Part shown: one piece after another, positions 9,770-22,703 of the stretch
Layout: the number at the start of each line of letters is the position of its first letter
How positions within the stretch are numbered: the stretch's first letter is position 1
NCBI RefSeq assembly: GCF_031755915.1
Contig: NC_083389.1
Span: 26,543,501-26,607,500, forward strand
From: Ziziphus jujuba
Taxonomy: Eukaryota; Streptophyta; Magnoliopsida; Rosales; Rhamnaceae
Direction: 5' to 3'
DNA length: 64,000 nucleotides
Made by a program: the position numbers and the translations under genes
Notes under the pieces: model-generated
What the model was told of the DNA's origin: nothing
Database searches by the model: none
What the model saw: only the letters and a program-made list of their open reading frames with translations

Positions 9770-12700
9770 ATGAGTGACATTGTTGTTAGTTTTGTGTTGG
9801 AGAACCTAAAAAATTTGCTCATCTATGAGGCAAATTTGTTTCTTGGAGTGAAAGAGCAAGTCGATTTGCTCAAGGATGATCTTGGCTTTATGATTTCCTT
9901 TCTCAAAGATTCTGAAGGGAAACAGAACGAGGATTACACGGCGAAGGAGGTGATCAGCCAAATCAGAGATGCTACCTTTGAGGCTGAGGATGTTATAAGC
10001 ATGTACATGGCCCAGGTCATAAAGCAACGAAGGAGGAACCTGCTGCAGAAATTATTCCACTCATTTGGTCATGCAACCATGCTTCATGATGTTGCAAGCG
10101 AGACAACGAGAATCAAGAACAAGATCGACAACATTTATGCTAATAAATCAAGATTTGGCATAGAAGCTGGATCTCTTTCTCATTTGGGTGAGGACGAAGA
10201 ACGATTGCCTGTGCAGTGCCGGAGAGATGTCGAGGAAGTCGATATGGTGGGCTTCGACAATGACACAACAACATTGGTGCATCAACTTACTGATGGGAGC
10301 TTACAGCTTGAGGTAACTTCCATCATTGGCATGGGTGGTGTGGGAAAGACCACGCTTGCAAGAAAAATTTATAACAATTCTCGTATCAAGAATCACTTTG
10401 ATTGTTGTGCATGGGTTATTGTATCTCAACAATACAAAACCCATAGATTGCTTCTTGATATGATGAAGTGTTTTATGTCATTATCGGATGAAATATTCAA
10501 AAAATCTGATAAAGAACTTAAGCACAAATTACGTGACAACCTGAAAGGAAGAAGGTATTTTGTTGTCATGGATAATGTGTGGAAACCTGAAGTTTGGGAT
10601 GAGATAAAAGCAGCTTTTCCTGATGAGTCAAATGGAAGCAGACTACTAATCACTAGTCGGGAAAAAGCTGTTGCTACTCATGCTAGCCCAACTCCTTATT
10701 TCTTGCCATTTCTTGACGAGGAAGCAAGTTGGGAACTCTTTTGTAAAAAAGTGTTTCGAGGAGAAAAATGTCCCTCTTATCTAGAAAGTCTTGGGAGACA
10801 ACTTGCCGAAAGTTGCAAAGGGTTACCACTTTCTATTGTGGTATTAGGAGGTATTCTAGCAAACAAAGACAAAACACACCAAATATGGTCCAGTTTTGTG
10901 GGTAATGAGAGTCGCTTCCTCTTTGAGGATCGAAACACTTGCTTTGATATCCTTGCTCTAAGCTACAACCAGTTGCCGCGTAAATTGAAATTATGTTTTT
11001 TATATGTTGGCGTCTTCCCCGAAGATTTTGAAATCCCTGTCAGGCATTTAACTCACCTCTGGATTGCCGAGGGATTTATACCTGTTCGAAATGGCATCAA
11101 CAGAAAGCTGGAGGAAGATATGGGTATTGCAGAGTAGTACCTGGCGGAGCTAATCGATCGAAGTCTGATCCAAATAGCAAGAAGACGAAGTGATGGAGGA
11201 GTGAAGACGTGTCGTGACCTGCTAAGAGACTTTTGTATAAATGTGAGCATGGAGGAGAAACTTTTTGAGGTTCATGCGGATGCTGATCTTCTTTCCTCAT
11301 CATCATCATCTAATAATACCACCATCAAGGCTCGAAGACTTTCCTTTTGTTACGAAATTGGGAGAAAAACAAATGGCAACAGAAACAAAGGAATCGAAGA
11401 ACAAACACACAATTAACGTGGAAACCCTTGACGGGAAAAACCACGGGCAGGGAGAAGCAAATCCAATATCGAAAGATTTGTACAAGGTGAGCCAAATTTC
11501 GAGATACCCTAAAAAACCCCAATGACGGCCGAACAAAAATACAGATATATATATAGTACAGAAGAAACCCTAAAATTGAACAGGTCCATACCGCGGGGGC
11601 GCTGCCCCAGCACCCCCGTCGGGCTCAGTGGTGGGCTACAGTCTCGGGCCTATCGGCCCGAGACCTCCGCTTCCACCACAGAGCCCCAAATTTTTCTCCA
11701 AAATTTAGTTTCACCAAATGGGTCGCACCGCGAGCTTTTCGGATCGGATCAACAAGAATTCGGGTCACAAACTCTAACACCTTTCAAGGTAACATTTCTC
11801 ATAGCACTTTCTTAGCCATTTTGGATTCGTTATCTGTTCGGTCTGTGTTGTCATTTCATCTAATAGAGTGGTGTAATAGTGTGAAGTACTTGAAATGGAT
11901 TTTGAAAAACTTTAGGTTTATCCGTGTGTTGTCTGTTGAGAAATGTTCCATCAGTAGCTCTATTATTCCTAATGGAATAAAAGAGCTAATCTTTCTAAGA
12001 TACCTTGGCATATCATCCAGTGATGATGACCCCGTAGTTATAAAATCAATTCCATCATCCATATGCAAGCTTTTGTATCTAGAAATAATTCACATAAGAG
12101 GTATTGTTGAGAAGCCTTTGCCAAAGAGTATATGGATGATGAAGCAATTAAGACATTTGAATGTAACTGAGCGAATGGAATTGTCGAATCCTTGGTCTTG
12201 GACAACGAAATTATTAGGGGATGATGATGATCACGCTTTAAGCAATCTTCAAGTCCTTTCCAATCTGTTTGTTGGTCCGACGACTGAGCTTCTCTTCACA
12301 AAATCTTCATTATTCCCAAATCGAAGGAAACTCCATTTAAGTGGAGATTATCGCCAATATTCTGAGCTCTCAAAAATATTGGCAAGCCTGCAGGGTTCTA
12401 ATAATTCCCAGAACCTAAAAACCTTGAAATTGGGCAATCTCAGATTTGGGCAAGCTTTGTATTTGTTCCCATCAGTACTCACCAAGAAAACCATTATCGA
12501 ATGTCCCTTGGACTCTGACCACTTTAAGATTCTTGGAAAGCTTCCCAATTTAAGGATTCCAAAGATCAATGATCCTCGAATTCCAGATAATTTAGGAATG
12601 CTTTCTGTCATGGCGGGTGAATTTCCGCAATTCGAAGTATTTCAAATGATTCATTTTGGACTTCAACGGTGGGAAATGGAGATGAATGCAATGCCAAACC

Positions 12701-12858
12701 TTCAGCGTTTGATCATCAAAAGATGTCCTTATTTGAGAAATCTGCCACGTCAGCTCTGGAGTTTGACTCACCTGAGACTGGTAGAGGTATACCACTGTCT
12801 CTCACTACGGATCAGAGGATTAAACATCAAAGCCGGATGCAAAGTCATAATATCTTAG
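9770..12858 (+). pseudogene. CC-NB-LRR (RPP13/RPM1-type) resistance gene, disrupted
   Basis: An uninterrupted coiled-coil plus NB-ARC region runs from ATG 9770. It has a P-loop GMGGVGKTT near residue 187, a kinase-2 block FVVMDNVW (the usual DD is DN), GLPL as CKGLPLSIVVLGG, and RNBS-D CFLYVGVFPEDF. A TAG at 11135-11137 stops translation at residue 455. The same frame then continues with YLAELIDRSLIQ and a degenerate MHD region (TCRDLLRDF, apparently lacking the Ile-His pair). At 11348 a solo LTR interrupts the gene. Omitting the LTR and one 5 bp target copy (437 bp) restores phase: TTT before the insertion runs straight into CAAGGTAAC and the LRR part ending at 12858 (about 884 codons in all). 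NLRs are cytoplasmic immune receptors. As it stands this allele could make only a truncated CC-NB protein. Confidence 0.9.
11348..11779 (-). mobile_element. Solo LTR inserted in the NLR gene
   Basis: This 432 bp sequence begins TGTTACGAAATT and ends CTCTAACA. It is flanked by a perfect 5 bp duplication, ccttt (11343-11347 and 11780-11784), the signature of LTR-retrotransposon integration. No internal domain or second LTR exists, so it is a solo LTR left by LTR-LTR recombination. Minus orientation is inferred from the TGTTAGAG start and a TATA-like TATATATATA (about 11545-11556) read on that strand. A GC-rich central block (about 11590-11670) contrasts with the host gene. Confidence 0.85.
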
Positions 12859-14152
12859 TGCTCAGTGGTTCCACTTGGACTTGACGGCATTTTTCTCTCT
12901 CTTTATATATATATATATATATATATATATTTTATTGTGTTTTATGTTGTATTGGAAATAATAATTATGTATATAAATAATGTTCATTCTATAATAATTA
13001 TTGTTGCATGTAATGTTAATTTTTTATAAGCATACGCTCATTTTAAATGTGATTCATTATATAATGTATTTTGGTCCAAAGTTCTAGAATCCCCCATCCC
13101 CACCTATAATCCCAATATCAAAATAAAATTTTAAAAAAAAAATCTATAATTACTAAAATTTAGATTTACCAAGAAATGTTTTTAAATTAAACTTAGAAGC
13201 TCTCCTTTTATTTTCTTCGTTTACTTATGTTCTCAAATAAATCAAACACTAACAGAAAAATGAATCCCCGAAATTGGAAAAACTAGACGAATGAACATCT
13301 AAATTTAATTCATAAATAAACCATAAATTTCTATACCAACTAATCTTTGTGTATGTACCAGAGGCTTTTCAAAATAAAGAACATCTTTTTAATGATAAAA
13401 ACTGAAAAGCATTTTTGAAATTTTAAAAGATTTTGCAATAATACTCTATATTTTTCTCTTGCTCTTTGTTTCTATTTTTTCTATAAAATTTTACTGCTAT
13501 GTTAATTTCCCTTTTTTTATTTGAATTTTCCTCTCAATTATTTATTAATATGATAGCGGCATTGGAATTTACTCAACATTAAATTAAAATATATAATGTT
13601 CAATACAAAGCAAACTTCTACTGGCAAACTCACTCTTTATATTAAAATAAATAAAATGAAGAATTGGTTAGGGCATGCAGCTTAGCTTTATAAAATAAAA
13701 ATTATAGGACGGATAAAAAATCCGTTGGAAATGCTCTAACTTGGGAACTCCATATTTATTACATGTGCATGATCTCTCATGTATACTCATTCTTTTGCAC
13801 ATTTTGTATGTCCATTATGTATTGCTTTATGTTCAAATTAATTAAAGTTGAGTTTTTTTAATAAGTGGACCGCCATTTTCAAATTATCTTTTCTCTTACA
13901 TAACATAGTTTGATACGCTTAATATAATTTGCGATGAAATCTACACAAAAATCTAATTGAAATGTGAAACATAATATACCATCGAGGGAAGTAAGTTCTC
14001 CACTTTCCCATGTTAGAAATGGAAGGGAAAGCTCAGTTATGAAACAACTCGCAATATCCATTCCTCTGGCTACGGAGATTCCTCACACCTGTCAAAGGAG
14101 CCCACTTAATTTTTTTCACCTACAATCCAATGAATTGCAATCTTAGCCTCCA
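12859..14152. other. Intergenic DNA between the NLR and the lysine-rich protein gene
   Basis: The tract contains a (TA)n run at about 12904-12930 just after the NLR stop and otherwise AT-rich unique-looking sequence. The right end should include the 3' UTR of the minus-strand gene that terminates at 14153. No open gene is visible. Confidence 0.6.
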
Positions 14153-14556
14153 TCACAGTTTCGACTTCGTTTTTTTGGGTTTTTTCATCACAGCAGACCC
14201 ATGGTCCTCCATGGTCTGCAAGCATAACAGAATTCTTAGTGGCAGACGAGATTGCAAATTCAAACAAAAATGACCAATAATTGAGCATACCTTCTGCTTT
14301 TTGTTTTTCTTCTTTTCATGTTTCTTCTTCTTTTTCTTACGTTTTTTTGGCTTAGAACTTTCCGCCTTTCCTTCTTCAGAAGATTCCTGCGCGTTCTTAA
14401 CCATTTGAGAATTGAAATACTGAGAAATACTTCAACAGTTAATGATCAGGTTCCAATTTACGAGGATGAAGAAAAAACGCACCTCAGGCTCAGAGTCACC
14501 AAAGGAATTTACATGTCTAATATTTCTTCCAGAATCTGAAGTGCCGCCTGATTGAA

Positions 14557-14591
<35 letters not shown>

Positions 14592-14965
14592 TGATGCCGT
14601 GATGGGTTTGGCTATTTATCTAAAATCATGTATAAATCTTGACAAAAAATCACACCATTTATTTTGACATGATAAGCATGAGTTGAGAGAATGAAAACAA
14701 TTTCTGTCAAAATGGTGCTTAATAGCCTCCTCTTTTTTAAAGTGATAGTAATAATAAAACCAAAACCAGGTATGGCAGGCCATATTGATCATCTTACATA
14801 GCCCTAAAGCATTCAGACACCTTAGCATACCTCAACTATGACTTTAAAGTTCTTTAGTATCAAACTCCTATATTTCTCATCCAATTTTGAACCGTCAACA
14901 CCCGAAACATTTCTCAAATCTTACTTTAAAAGCATAAAATCTCCAATAGGTATATATTGATATAA

Positions 14966-14996
<31 letters not shown>

Positions 14997-16041
14997 AGAA
15001 CCAAAATATTAGCTGCTGACCTTATAATGATCATGAAAGCTTTATTTAACACCTTCACTTTTGCAGGAAATAGGCAAATATAAATGTTTTTCTACAATCT
15101 ACTATGACGAATAAAATCCATCAAGCTTCAATATCTGGGATGATAAAATAACTTTAGAAGAAGAATAAATATAATTCTGATGCTAAAAACTACCTAGACA
15201 TCTAAAGTACTCCATAGTTTCTGAGTGCTACTACTACTACTACTACATGGTTGTCCATAGTGTTATTTCATTATACTGTTCCATGGCACCACTGCATAAA
15301 ACTTAAAATATTTTAAAAAAAAAATAGCATTAATATAATCTCATATCCCTGGATTATATAATCTCATGCCCCTGGATGTGAACTCAATGGCAGGTCTATA
15401 GAATATTAACAATCTCAAGATACAAATCCAGGAACTTAAAATTGCTAGAACCTATAAGAGAATAAGATACAAACAATAAACCCAAAATCCAGTTTCTAAT
15501 TAATTCAACTGATACATGCCATTAAAAATAATAATAATAATCACAGAACTTTTTTTTTTTTTTTTTCAAAGAATGTAAAAGATTGAAGTAGAATAGAAGA
15601 GGGAAGGGTGAGGAAATACTGGAAAAGACAGTGTTTTTAGCATTATTAACAGCAAGTTCGATGAGATCTGGATTTAAGGAGGCCAATCCATTGGGTTCCT
15701 GAAGTTTTCTTTCGAGGAATTTGGCTAAAGCCGCTGCCTTGTTCGTCGTCAAAGGTCCACCTGGGTGAGCCAACCTAATTGGTTTCTTCTATTGTTAAAT
15801 TTTAAACTACTAAAATTATATAACTAGGAAATTAACCCTAGAAATTTTAAAAACAAAAAGGAAAAAGCAAATAAGAATCAGTCTGGAGGAGGAGGAGGAA
15901 GGCGAAGAAGAAGAAAAGGGAAATTTGGGTTTTTACCTACCTGGGTTGGGAACGAGAAGATGAGGGTAGAGAGGGAAGGGGTGCGAATTTGCTGCCTCTC
16001 AAAGCCTTCTTTTCTTCTTCGCTCAACTCCTCGTCCTTCAT
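14153..16041 (-). CDS. Lysine-rich basic protein of unknown function (five exons)
   Basis: Splice sites and phase give five exons, 16041-15941, 15774-15620, 14547-14483, 14419-14291 and 14215-14153, for 513 nt and 170 residues. The start MKDEELSEEEKK directly follows a (CT)n run in the leader. Residues about 35-86 form a conserved-looking segment (NKAAALAKFLERKLQEP, then LNPDLIELAVNNAK). A short acidic/serine piece with HVNSFGDSEPE follows, then a strongly basic tail (KKRKKKKKKHEKKK near 125-140) ending KKPKKTKSKL. The tail resembles nuclear or nucleolar targeting sequences, so a nuclear location is likely. I do not recognise the family and assign no activity. All exons join in phase without stops and all introns are GT-AG, so the gene appears intact. 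Confidence 0.8.
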
Positions 16042-17126
16042 CTCTCTCTCTCTCTCTCTCTCTGTGCGTAAATTGTGGGAGACCCAGTTTGAAATTTCTG
16101 GTGTTTGTATCCAATCCACTGGAGCTGATATAACATGGACGGCAACGACGTCGTACGAGAGTAGGATCAATTCACCAAACGGACTAATTACTAGAGTCTC
16201 AATAAGCCCAAAAAAATAAATAAACACATTGTTACAAATTCGACTTTACTTGCTTTAATATTTTCTTATATTAATAATTTTAAGTATAATCAATCTCATT
16301 CGCAAAAGTTAAACTATAATAATAAAATAAAATTCTTTTGATTCTTATTATTGTTCATTTCCACCTTCAGTCTTATTCCCATAAATAAAGGAAATTATAT
16401 GACATTGTTTACCATCCATAGTATTAGAGACTATAAAAGGGTTTTTTTTTTAACTTGATCCGTTCGATTATTTGGCTTCCATAATAGCTTTTTGGATAAA
16501 CGGTATAATATCCAAAAATTAATAATTTTGTTTCAAGAAATAAAGTGCAAGTGAAGTTTCATTCATACACCAAAAAGCCAAATTACAGGTTAACAAGTGA
16601 GCATAGCACAGAATAGTTTTAATCGTTCAGCATTCCTTCCCAGCCCCCACAATAACATCCTCTCCAACAACCATTCTTAATTTTTTTTTCTCTTTTTTTT
16701 TTTCCACAAATTTCCTTCCATGGTGACAAAATAACACTATTACAGGTCCCTGCTACCCGGTAACAAAGCATCTACATCAGCAGCATTCATGCGATCCATG
16801 AACAAGGGAGAAAAAAAAAAAAAAAATGGGGAATGGGGGAAGACCCAACAAATTTTCATGAGGGAATCAAATCCTCTCAATTTACAGGCCTCTCTATCTT
16901 TTAAGCCTAAATTCCTAAAAAAATATAGTAATAGAAAAATACAGGCGATGAAGCAAAGAGACCAATCCAATTGTATATTTTCAATGAAACAGGACCAAAG
17001 CACCGTGTGTAAGTACTTGGATTTAATAATGAACAGTTGGGTAAATACGATGTGCCTGGAAAACGTGGAGGGAGTCCAAACACCGATGACAGAGAGCCCT
17101 TCTGATTTTCGGTCATCTCTTCATAC
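16042..17126. other. Leader/promoter of the lysine-rich gene and 3' UTR of SNF4
   Basis: Both flanking genes are on the minus strand. The left part starts with the (CT)n leader of the lysine-rich gene (16041-16063) and its upstream region. From about 16530 onward the sequence is probably the SNF4 3' untranslated region. No further gene is supported. Confidence 0.55.
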
Positions 17127-20100
17127 TTAACTGAGCAAGAACTTGAAAATGTCACTGACTGAAACAATGCCTTCGACCCTCTTACTTCCAGCTTCCACAA
17201 TGACAAGTCGTCTGACACCTGAAATGCCAAGTCCAACACATGAAGAATTTTGGTTTTGAAGAGAAGCCACATAGAGATGTAACAACAACAAAGAGAAAGT
17301 TACCAGATATTGGTAACTGGAAAATTAGCATCACCTAAAGATATACATTAAGCCAACTATACAAACAACGCAATGAAAATGATTATCAACAAGATCCCAT
17401 AGCCTTGTGCTGCAGCCTCCAAGCAGAGTAGTTAATAAAAGTTCAGGTACCATTTCCAAACTATTGTACCAAAAAAACCTTAAGAAAGCCTTCAAACATC
17501 ATTGTTTGAATATATTGATGCATCTGTATCATAAATGACAACTACATCCAAAACTAGTGAATGGGAACTTAAAATTACCTGGATTCGCCAATCGCTCCAT
17601 TACTTTCTGTAATGAATCAGAGCGCAAACACATCTGACATCTCTGACTTCTCATCTCATAAGGAGAATACGAGTCTTGTCCCAACTGCAGTGCCTGGATA
17701 GAGACACAGATGAAGAGTCAGAAAAACACACAAGGCATTGATTATGAATCTAACCAACAATATCAACCACTTTGAAGAAGGGAAAAAAAAAAAAAAAAAA
17801 AAAGTCTGTCCCCTACTTGAGGGGGGGTTAGCATACAGAAGCAGTAGTTTTCTTCTAGACATCATCACCCAAGAGCATAAAATTTTCTCCTCAACAAACC
17901 TTCACGTACAAAATTCTCCTTGACATCCCAAACCTCAAACCTCTCTATCTTATCCTTTGAAAAGAGACTTAAGAGAAAATGCACCTAAATTATTCTTGAA
18001 AGTAAACCACTGAAACTATGGCCGATTCTCAAAGTAAACACAACCTCAGAGTTTAAAATATGGAAGTCAACCAGCAGTTAAATTTACATCTCTCTCCTTT
18101 AAGAAACATAATGAAGCTGACTTTAAAACTTATTTAAAAAAAGAATAGGTATGAGTAGTCACCTGATGTATAGTCATTTCGTTAAGATTAATGTGTGTAT
18201 AGACTCTATCTTTAGCCAAAGCTGTTATATCACTGTCCAGAAAAAGGAGAGAATATTAGACAATCATAATAATAACAATAAATATCACCCTAAAGAAGAG
18301 TAGCTAGATATCAATTTCTAGAGGACTTGAGTCATGCAATCAGTAATCAATGTAAAAGTTAGACCCTAAAGGAGTTAAGACTAACCTCCGACAATATATA
18401 TCCAGTAAAGAGTCATTATCATCAACTATAGGTATTGAACTTACTTGAGCTGCAAAAGCAAAAATGCAATAACATAAGTGTTATAGGAAACTAAAAAACT
18501 AGATCTAAGACACATCTTTACAAAACTTTGACAAAAAACTTGCTCCTCCAATTATGTAGTTTTTGCAAAACCTTTACAAGACACTCCCTCTCCACTACAA
18601 TGTAAATGAGCATACCTTGAACTAACAAATTTAATGCTGAACTAAGAGAAGCACTAGGTCTCAACATTGCTAATGGTTGTCGATTTGACTCTCCAATTTT
18701 TGGAACCCATGTTCCCACAGGAATTTCACATATTGGTAGTTGAAGTATGGGCAATAAGCTAGAACAGTTCCTAAAGTACCTCCAAATACCTGAAAATTAA
18801 CATCTGTTAGTCAGCAGCAACTATCAAGCAATCAATAGTTCTTTTAGGGCACAGCTAACAGCTTACATTTAAGTATTCCAGAAAGTGAAGCAAGATGCAA
18901 CAGCTGCGGAAAAGAACCATCTTCTGAGGTTGAATAAATAATGGGAACTGTAGCCACCTCATGTTGCAAAATTTTCAAAGCAACATCTTTCAAGTTATCA
19001 TGAGGCCCAGCCTACACAATAAAGAACTTGGATTGTGGACATGAGAATATCCATGGTAACTTATTACAATAAATATGCTACCCTCTTGAGGGTGGACAGA
19101 AACCTAGAGATAACGATTCATAGAAACTAAGGGGCAGGTTTATTAATCCATCCATTGATTTAAAGGTACAAACAAATAGTTGGTCTCACATAAGATAATA
19201 AATTAGTTTTGTATGCAAAGTAACATTTTCTGTAGCATTTTGTTAGTCAGGTTATAAAACGATTGTCTGATAATGTAGCAATACAGTTCAAATTAATGCT
19301 GAATTGCCTGGCATATAATGACACCATGCATCTGGTGTACTACTGCTTATTGCAAGATTTGTAGGCATAAAAATAATATCTGATAGTAGATCTACTTATG
19401 AGAAAATAGTCTATAGCAGGGTTGAGTAGTGAACAATCTTATGAAAGCATTGTAACAAATCCTTTCCTTTTTTGATTAAACCATGGGTATTATCCTTAAT
19501 TTCCAACTAGTTTTTACCTTTATCAAACACCCTGAGTTAATTGGTCAGTTCTATTCTCCACATTCCATCCTTCAATAGTACTTGCCAAATGAAATTTGCA
19601 AAGACAAAAAGGCTAATCTGTAACTTAGTTCTAGCCTGAACCATGAATACCAAGATGATACAGTGAAAACCAGATCAACTAGAAATATGTGCACATGTGA
19701 CCACACAAGTACACAGACATTCAAAGGCACTACAGAAACACAATACCAAAAAGAGTTGCCCAATTAAACCTAAAAATTCAAATAAGATTCTCACATGGAT
19801 GAGGTGTCTTGACAATGCTCTTCCATGCCCACCAATTTGTCCATTAAGATATGCTTTTCCCTCTTTCCAAGCAGATATAGTATGTGTTTCAAGCTCTTCT
19901 TCCGTCAGATTAGATCCATGATTCCCAAGCTAAAAATAATAGATGAGTAAATACATTACAAAATTATTATAACCAGATAACATAACTGAACATTAGATGA
20001 AACATACACGAAAAAAAATATAATAAAATAAGATAAAAAATAAAAAATATTATCTTACTCTAACCATCCAACAAACAGATGGCCATCAACCAAATTAAAT

Positions 20101-22703
20101 ATCAATTAGGCCAATCATGCATCTCAAATGTCAGAAACATCCAATAAGCTCAATCACTTTTCAGAAAAAAAACAAATAAATAACTCGCAGAACAAAGCAA
20201 ATAATAATAGCAATAATAACAACAAAATAAAAGTAGTGAAATTCATAATAATCAAATAATGGAATTCTACTATTATGGACATCATAGCATCTATTTATCG
20301 AAGAACAAATAACAGTGACATATGAGCATTTGGGAAACCTGACCAGCTGAAAAGATAATGATTCTAGCAGCAGAATATACCTCTCTTAAGATTAATATAA
20401 AATCCAACACGCTAAGAACACCAACGAACTGCCCCTTGCAGAAGTCCCAAAGTGGCGCTAAAGGGATTCCCTGGAAATAATTTGGCTTAGAGAAATATAT
20501 ATATGAAGCTCTTGATCTATCAAGCAATTATGCAACAGCTGAAAACTGACATGAGAAGATCAATACTAAATCTATTTGTAGGATAGAATACTTGTACACC
20601 CCAAGGCTCCCAAAACAAAAAGGTTCAACCATTAAATTTGTGTTCTATTAACTACTATGGTGTCATTACTGCACCAACCCCCAACTCCCAAAAACTGAAA
20701 ATAAATAAATCAAGGTTTCCTTTTTCTCAGCTTGAAGGCAGAGAAGACAACTCAACATCTTCAACCATATACCTTGGGAGGAAAAAATAGATACCTGCTC
20801 ATGCAGTATATGAAATGCTTGCTTTACAGGTAAATCAACATCCAGGGCAACAACCTGTACACTAGATGTTATTAAATTTTCAAATGGTGGAACTATTTCA
20901 CTGATCATTAGATCTAAAAATTAAGTAGGCCACAAAAAGGATTATCCATGGTAAAGAATCCAAACCTTGCCTGACTCCGGGAGTAGTTCATATACTGTGT
21001 GTGAAGACAAGAAAGCAGAGATACGGTGACGAGAGCCCTGTATATCAGCCTCTGATAACCTCGGCACCACATCGGTCAAAGTTCCATCTGCAATACGGAC
21101 CTGCATTATAAATCAGAACCATGTTTTACATATGTAACTCAAGAACAGACCAAGAAGCAAAAACAGCAACACAATGGAGAACAACAACATAAAGGTTCAT
21201 TAATTAAGTTCTAGGAAACAGCAAACTCTGAGGCATTTACAGTACAACAAATTATATACATAATATATATGGGATATATGAATAGAGATTGAGAGCATGC
21301 ACTTCTAGGGAGAGAAAGTAAATATATCCAGTGACAAAATGAAGAAGAGTGGGTCTATGAGCTTCAATACATGCAGAGACCAACTGTGGATATAAATCTT
21401 AAGGAGCATCCATGTTCCTAATCTGGGAGAGATGAAATTACACTAGCATCCTTGAAATCAGAGACACTTTCAAGGAAGCACAGCTTAATATAGGATGAAG
21501 AGCTTTCCAGCTAACCATGACGCCAACTAAACAAGATGACCAACTCTTACCAAACGCCGAAAGGCCTCATTATCCACATCCATGTTAGATCCAGAAGATA
21601 TCCCTGGACTTACATTTCCAGGAAGGAAATTAGCTGTTGCCAAGAGCACTGTGTTCACTATTCCATATTCTCCCGTCACGAAAGGTTGGTGCTCATCGTG
21701 TTTCCATTCTCCATCAACAAAAAATTTGTACTGCATGCAAGGCATGATCCAAATATGTATATAAGCATCCAATAATAAGAGCCAAACATATCATGTATCA
21801 ATGACCCAAAAAAAACAAAGGGACTAATAGAAGCATTTCCAATTGCAAAAGAGTGAACATGTATTGTTTCAAAATTTTCACATTCAATAACTTTTAACAC
21901 ATAGTTCATAGGTATTTATTACCGCAAGTAACATTCTTTAAAATAAATAAATAAATAAAACAATTTAAATATAACCTTTTAGTACAAATTATATACTCTA
22001 CACCTGTGTATTATCTGCAGTAACTTGTAACTAGTAACTTCAATAAAAATTCTTACACCAAAGGAACTTCAATCAGCATTTCAAACCCCCTTTCATAGAA
22101 ACCATATTTTAGCAGATATAGCAAAAAATGGCAGATTGCCATATACTTAGTTCATAATATATAGGATAGGAACTTGTAACTGACAAGCATAAAACATGTA
22201 AATGAAGGCTTTCTTAATCTGTCACTTGAAAATTATAGTAATAAGTATGATTAACTGATGAATCTCCATGCGCAGAATGCAGAAAAAGCAGATTCCATCA
22301 CCAAATCCACAGTGCATAGCACTCAGTGTATCACCAACTAACCTGGTGGAATCCGGGCATTACACTGTAAATAGCCTGAAACACAGTGGGGCAACCTTCA
22401 ACGGGTGTCATTGGCACAAGTTCAGACCACCTTCACAGAAAAAACACAAAAAAAAAAAAAAAAAAACACCATTTATTAATATCCAAAAAGAAAACACCAA
22501 ATTGAACTAAATTACAATATTTGATCCAAAAAAATCTCTTAGCAATTAAAATATAAGGCCGAGAACTAAGACTCTCACCGTGTGAAAGAACCACTGAGAA
22601 ATACACTTCTACCCCCATAAGGCCATACGAACCGCATTGGAATTAGAACTGTGCTCGGAACCCCAGCGACTTCCCGCGTAGATTCCATGTCTGCAGCGAA
22701 CAT
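17127..22703 (-). CDS. SNF4: SNF4-like beta-gamma subunit of the SnRK1 kinase
   Basis: Thirteen exons join perfectly in phase: 22703-22579, 22430-22343, 21730-21551, 21100-20966, 20854-20795, 20470-20381, 19929-19795, 19011-18867, 18789-18616, 18449-18386, 18232-18163, 17693-17579 and 17218-17127 (1473 nt, 490 residues). An N-terminal AMPK-beta-type carbohydrate-binding module ([16 protein letters not shown], then [17 protein letters not shown]) is followed by four CBS repeats, for example [35 protein letters not shown] and the C-terminal [18 protein letters not shown]. This CBM-CBS fusion is the plant-specific KIN-beta-gamma subunit, the regulatory core of SnRK1, which represses growth when energy is low. 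An alternative in-frame Met lies five codons downstream of the chosen start. Introns in the leader are likely but were not mapped. Confidence 0.95.

Noticed and set aside
11348..11779. An intron of the NLR gene
   Set aside because: It has no GT-AG borders but does have TG...CA ends and a 5 bp direct duplication, so it is an LTR.
13964..14539. Plus-strand ORFs over the lysine-rich gene
   Set aside because: They are antisense shadows of spliced minus-strand exons that join in phase.
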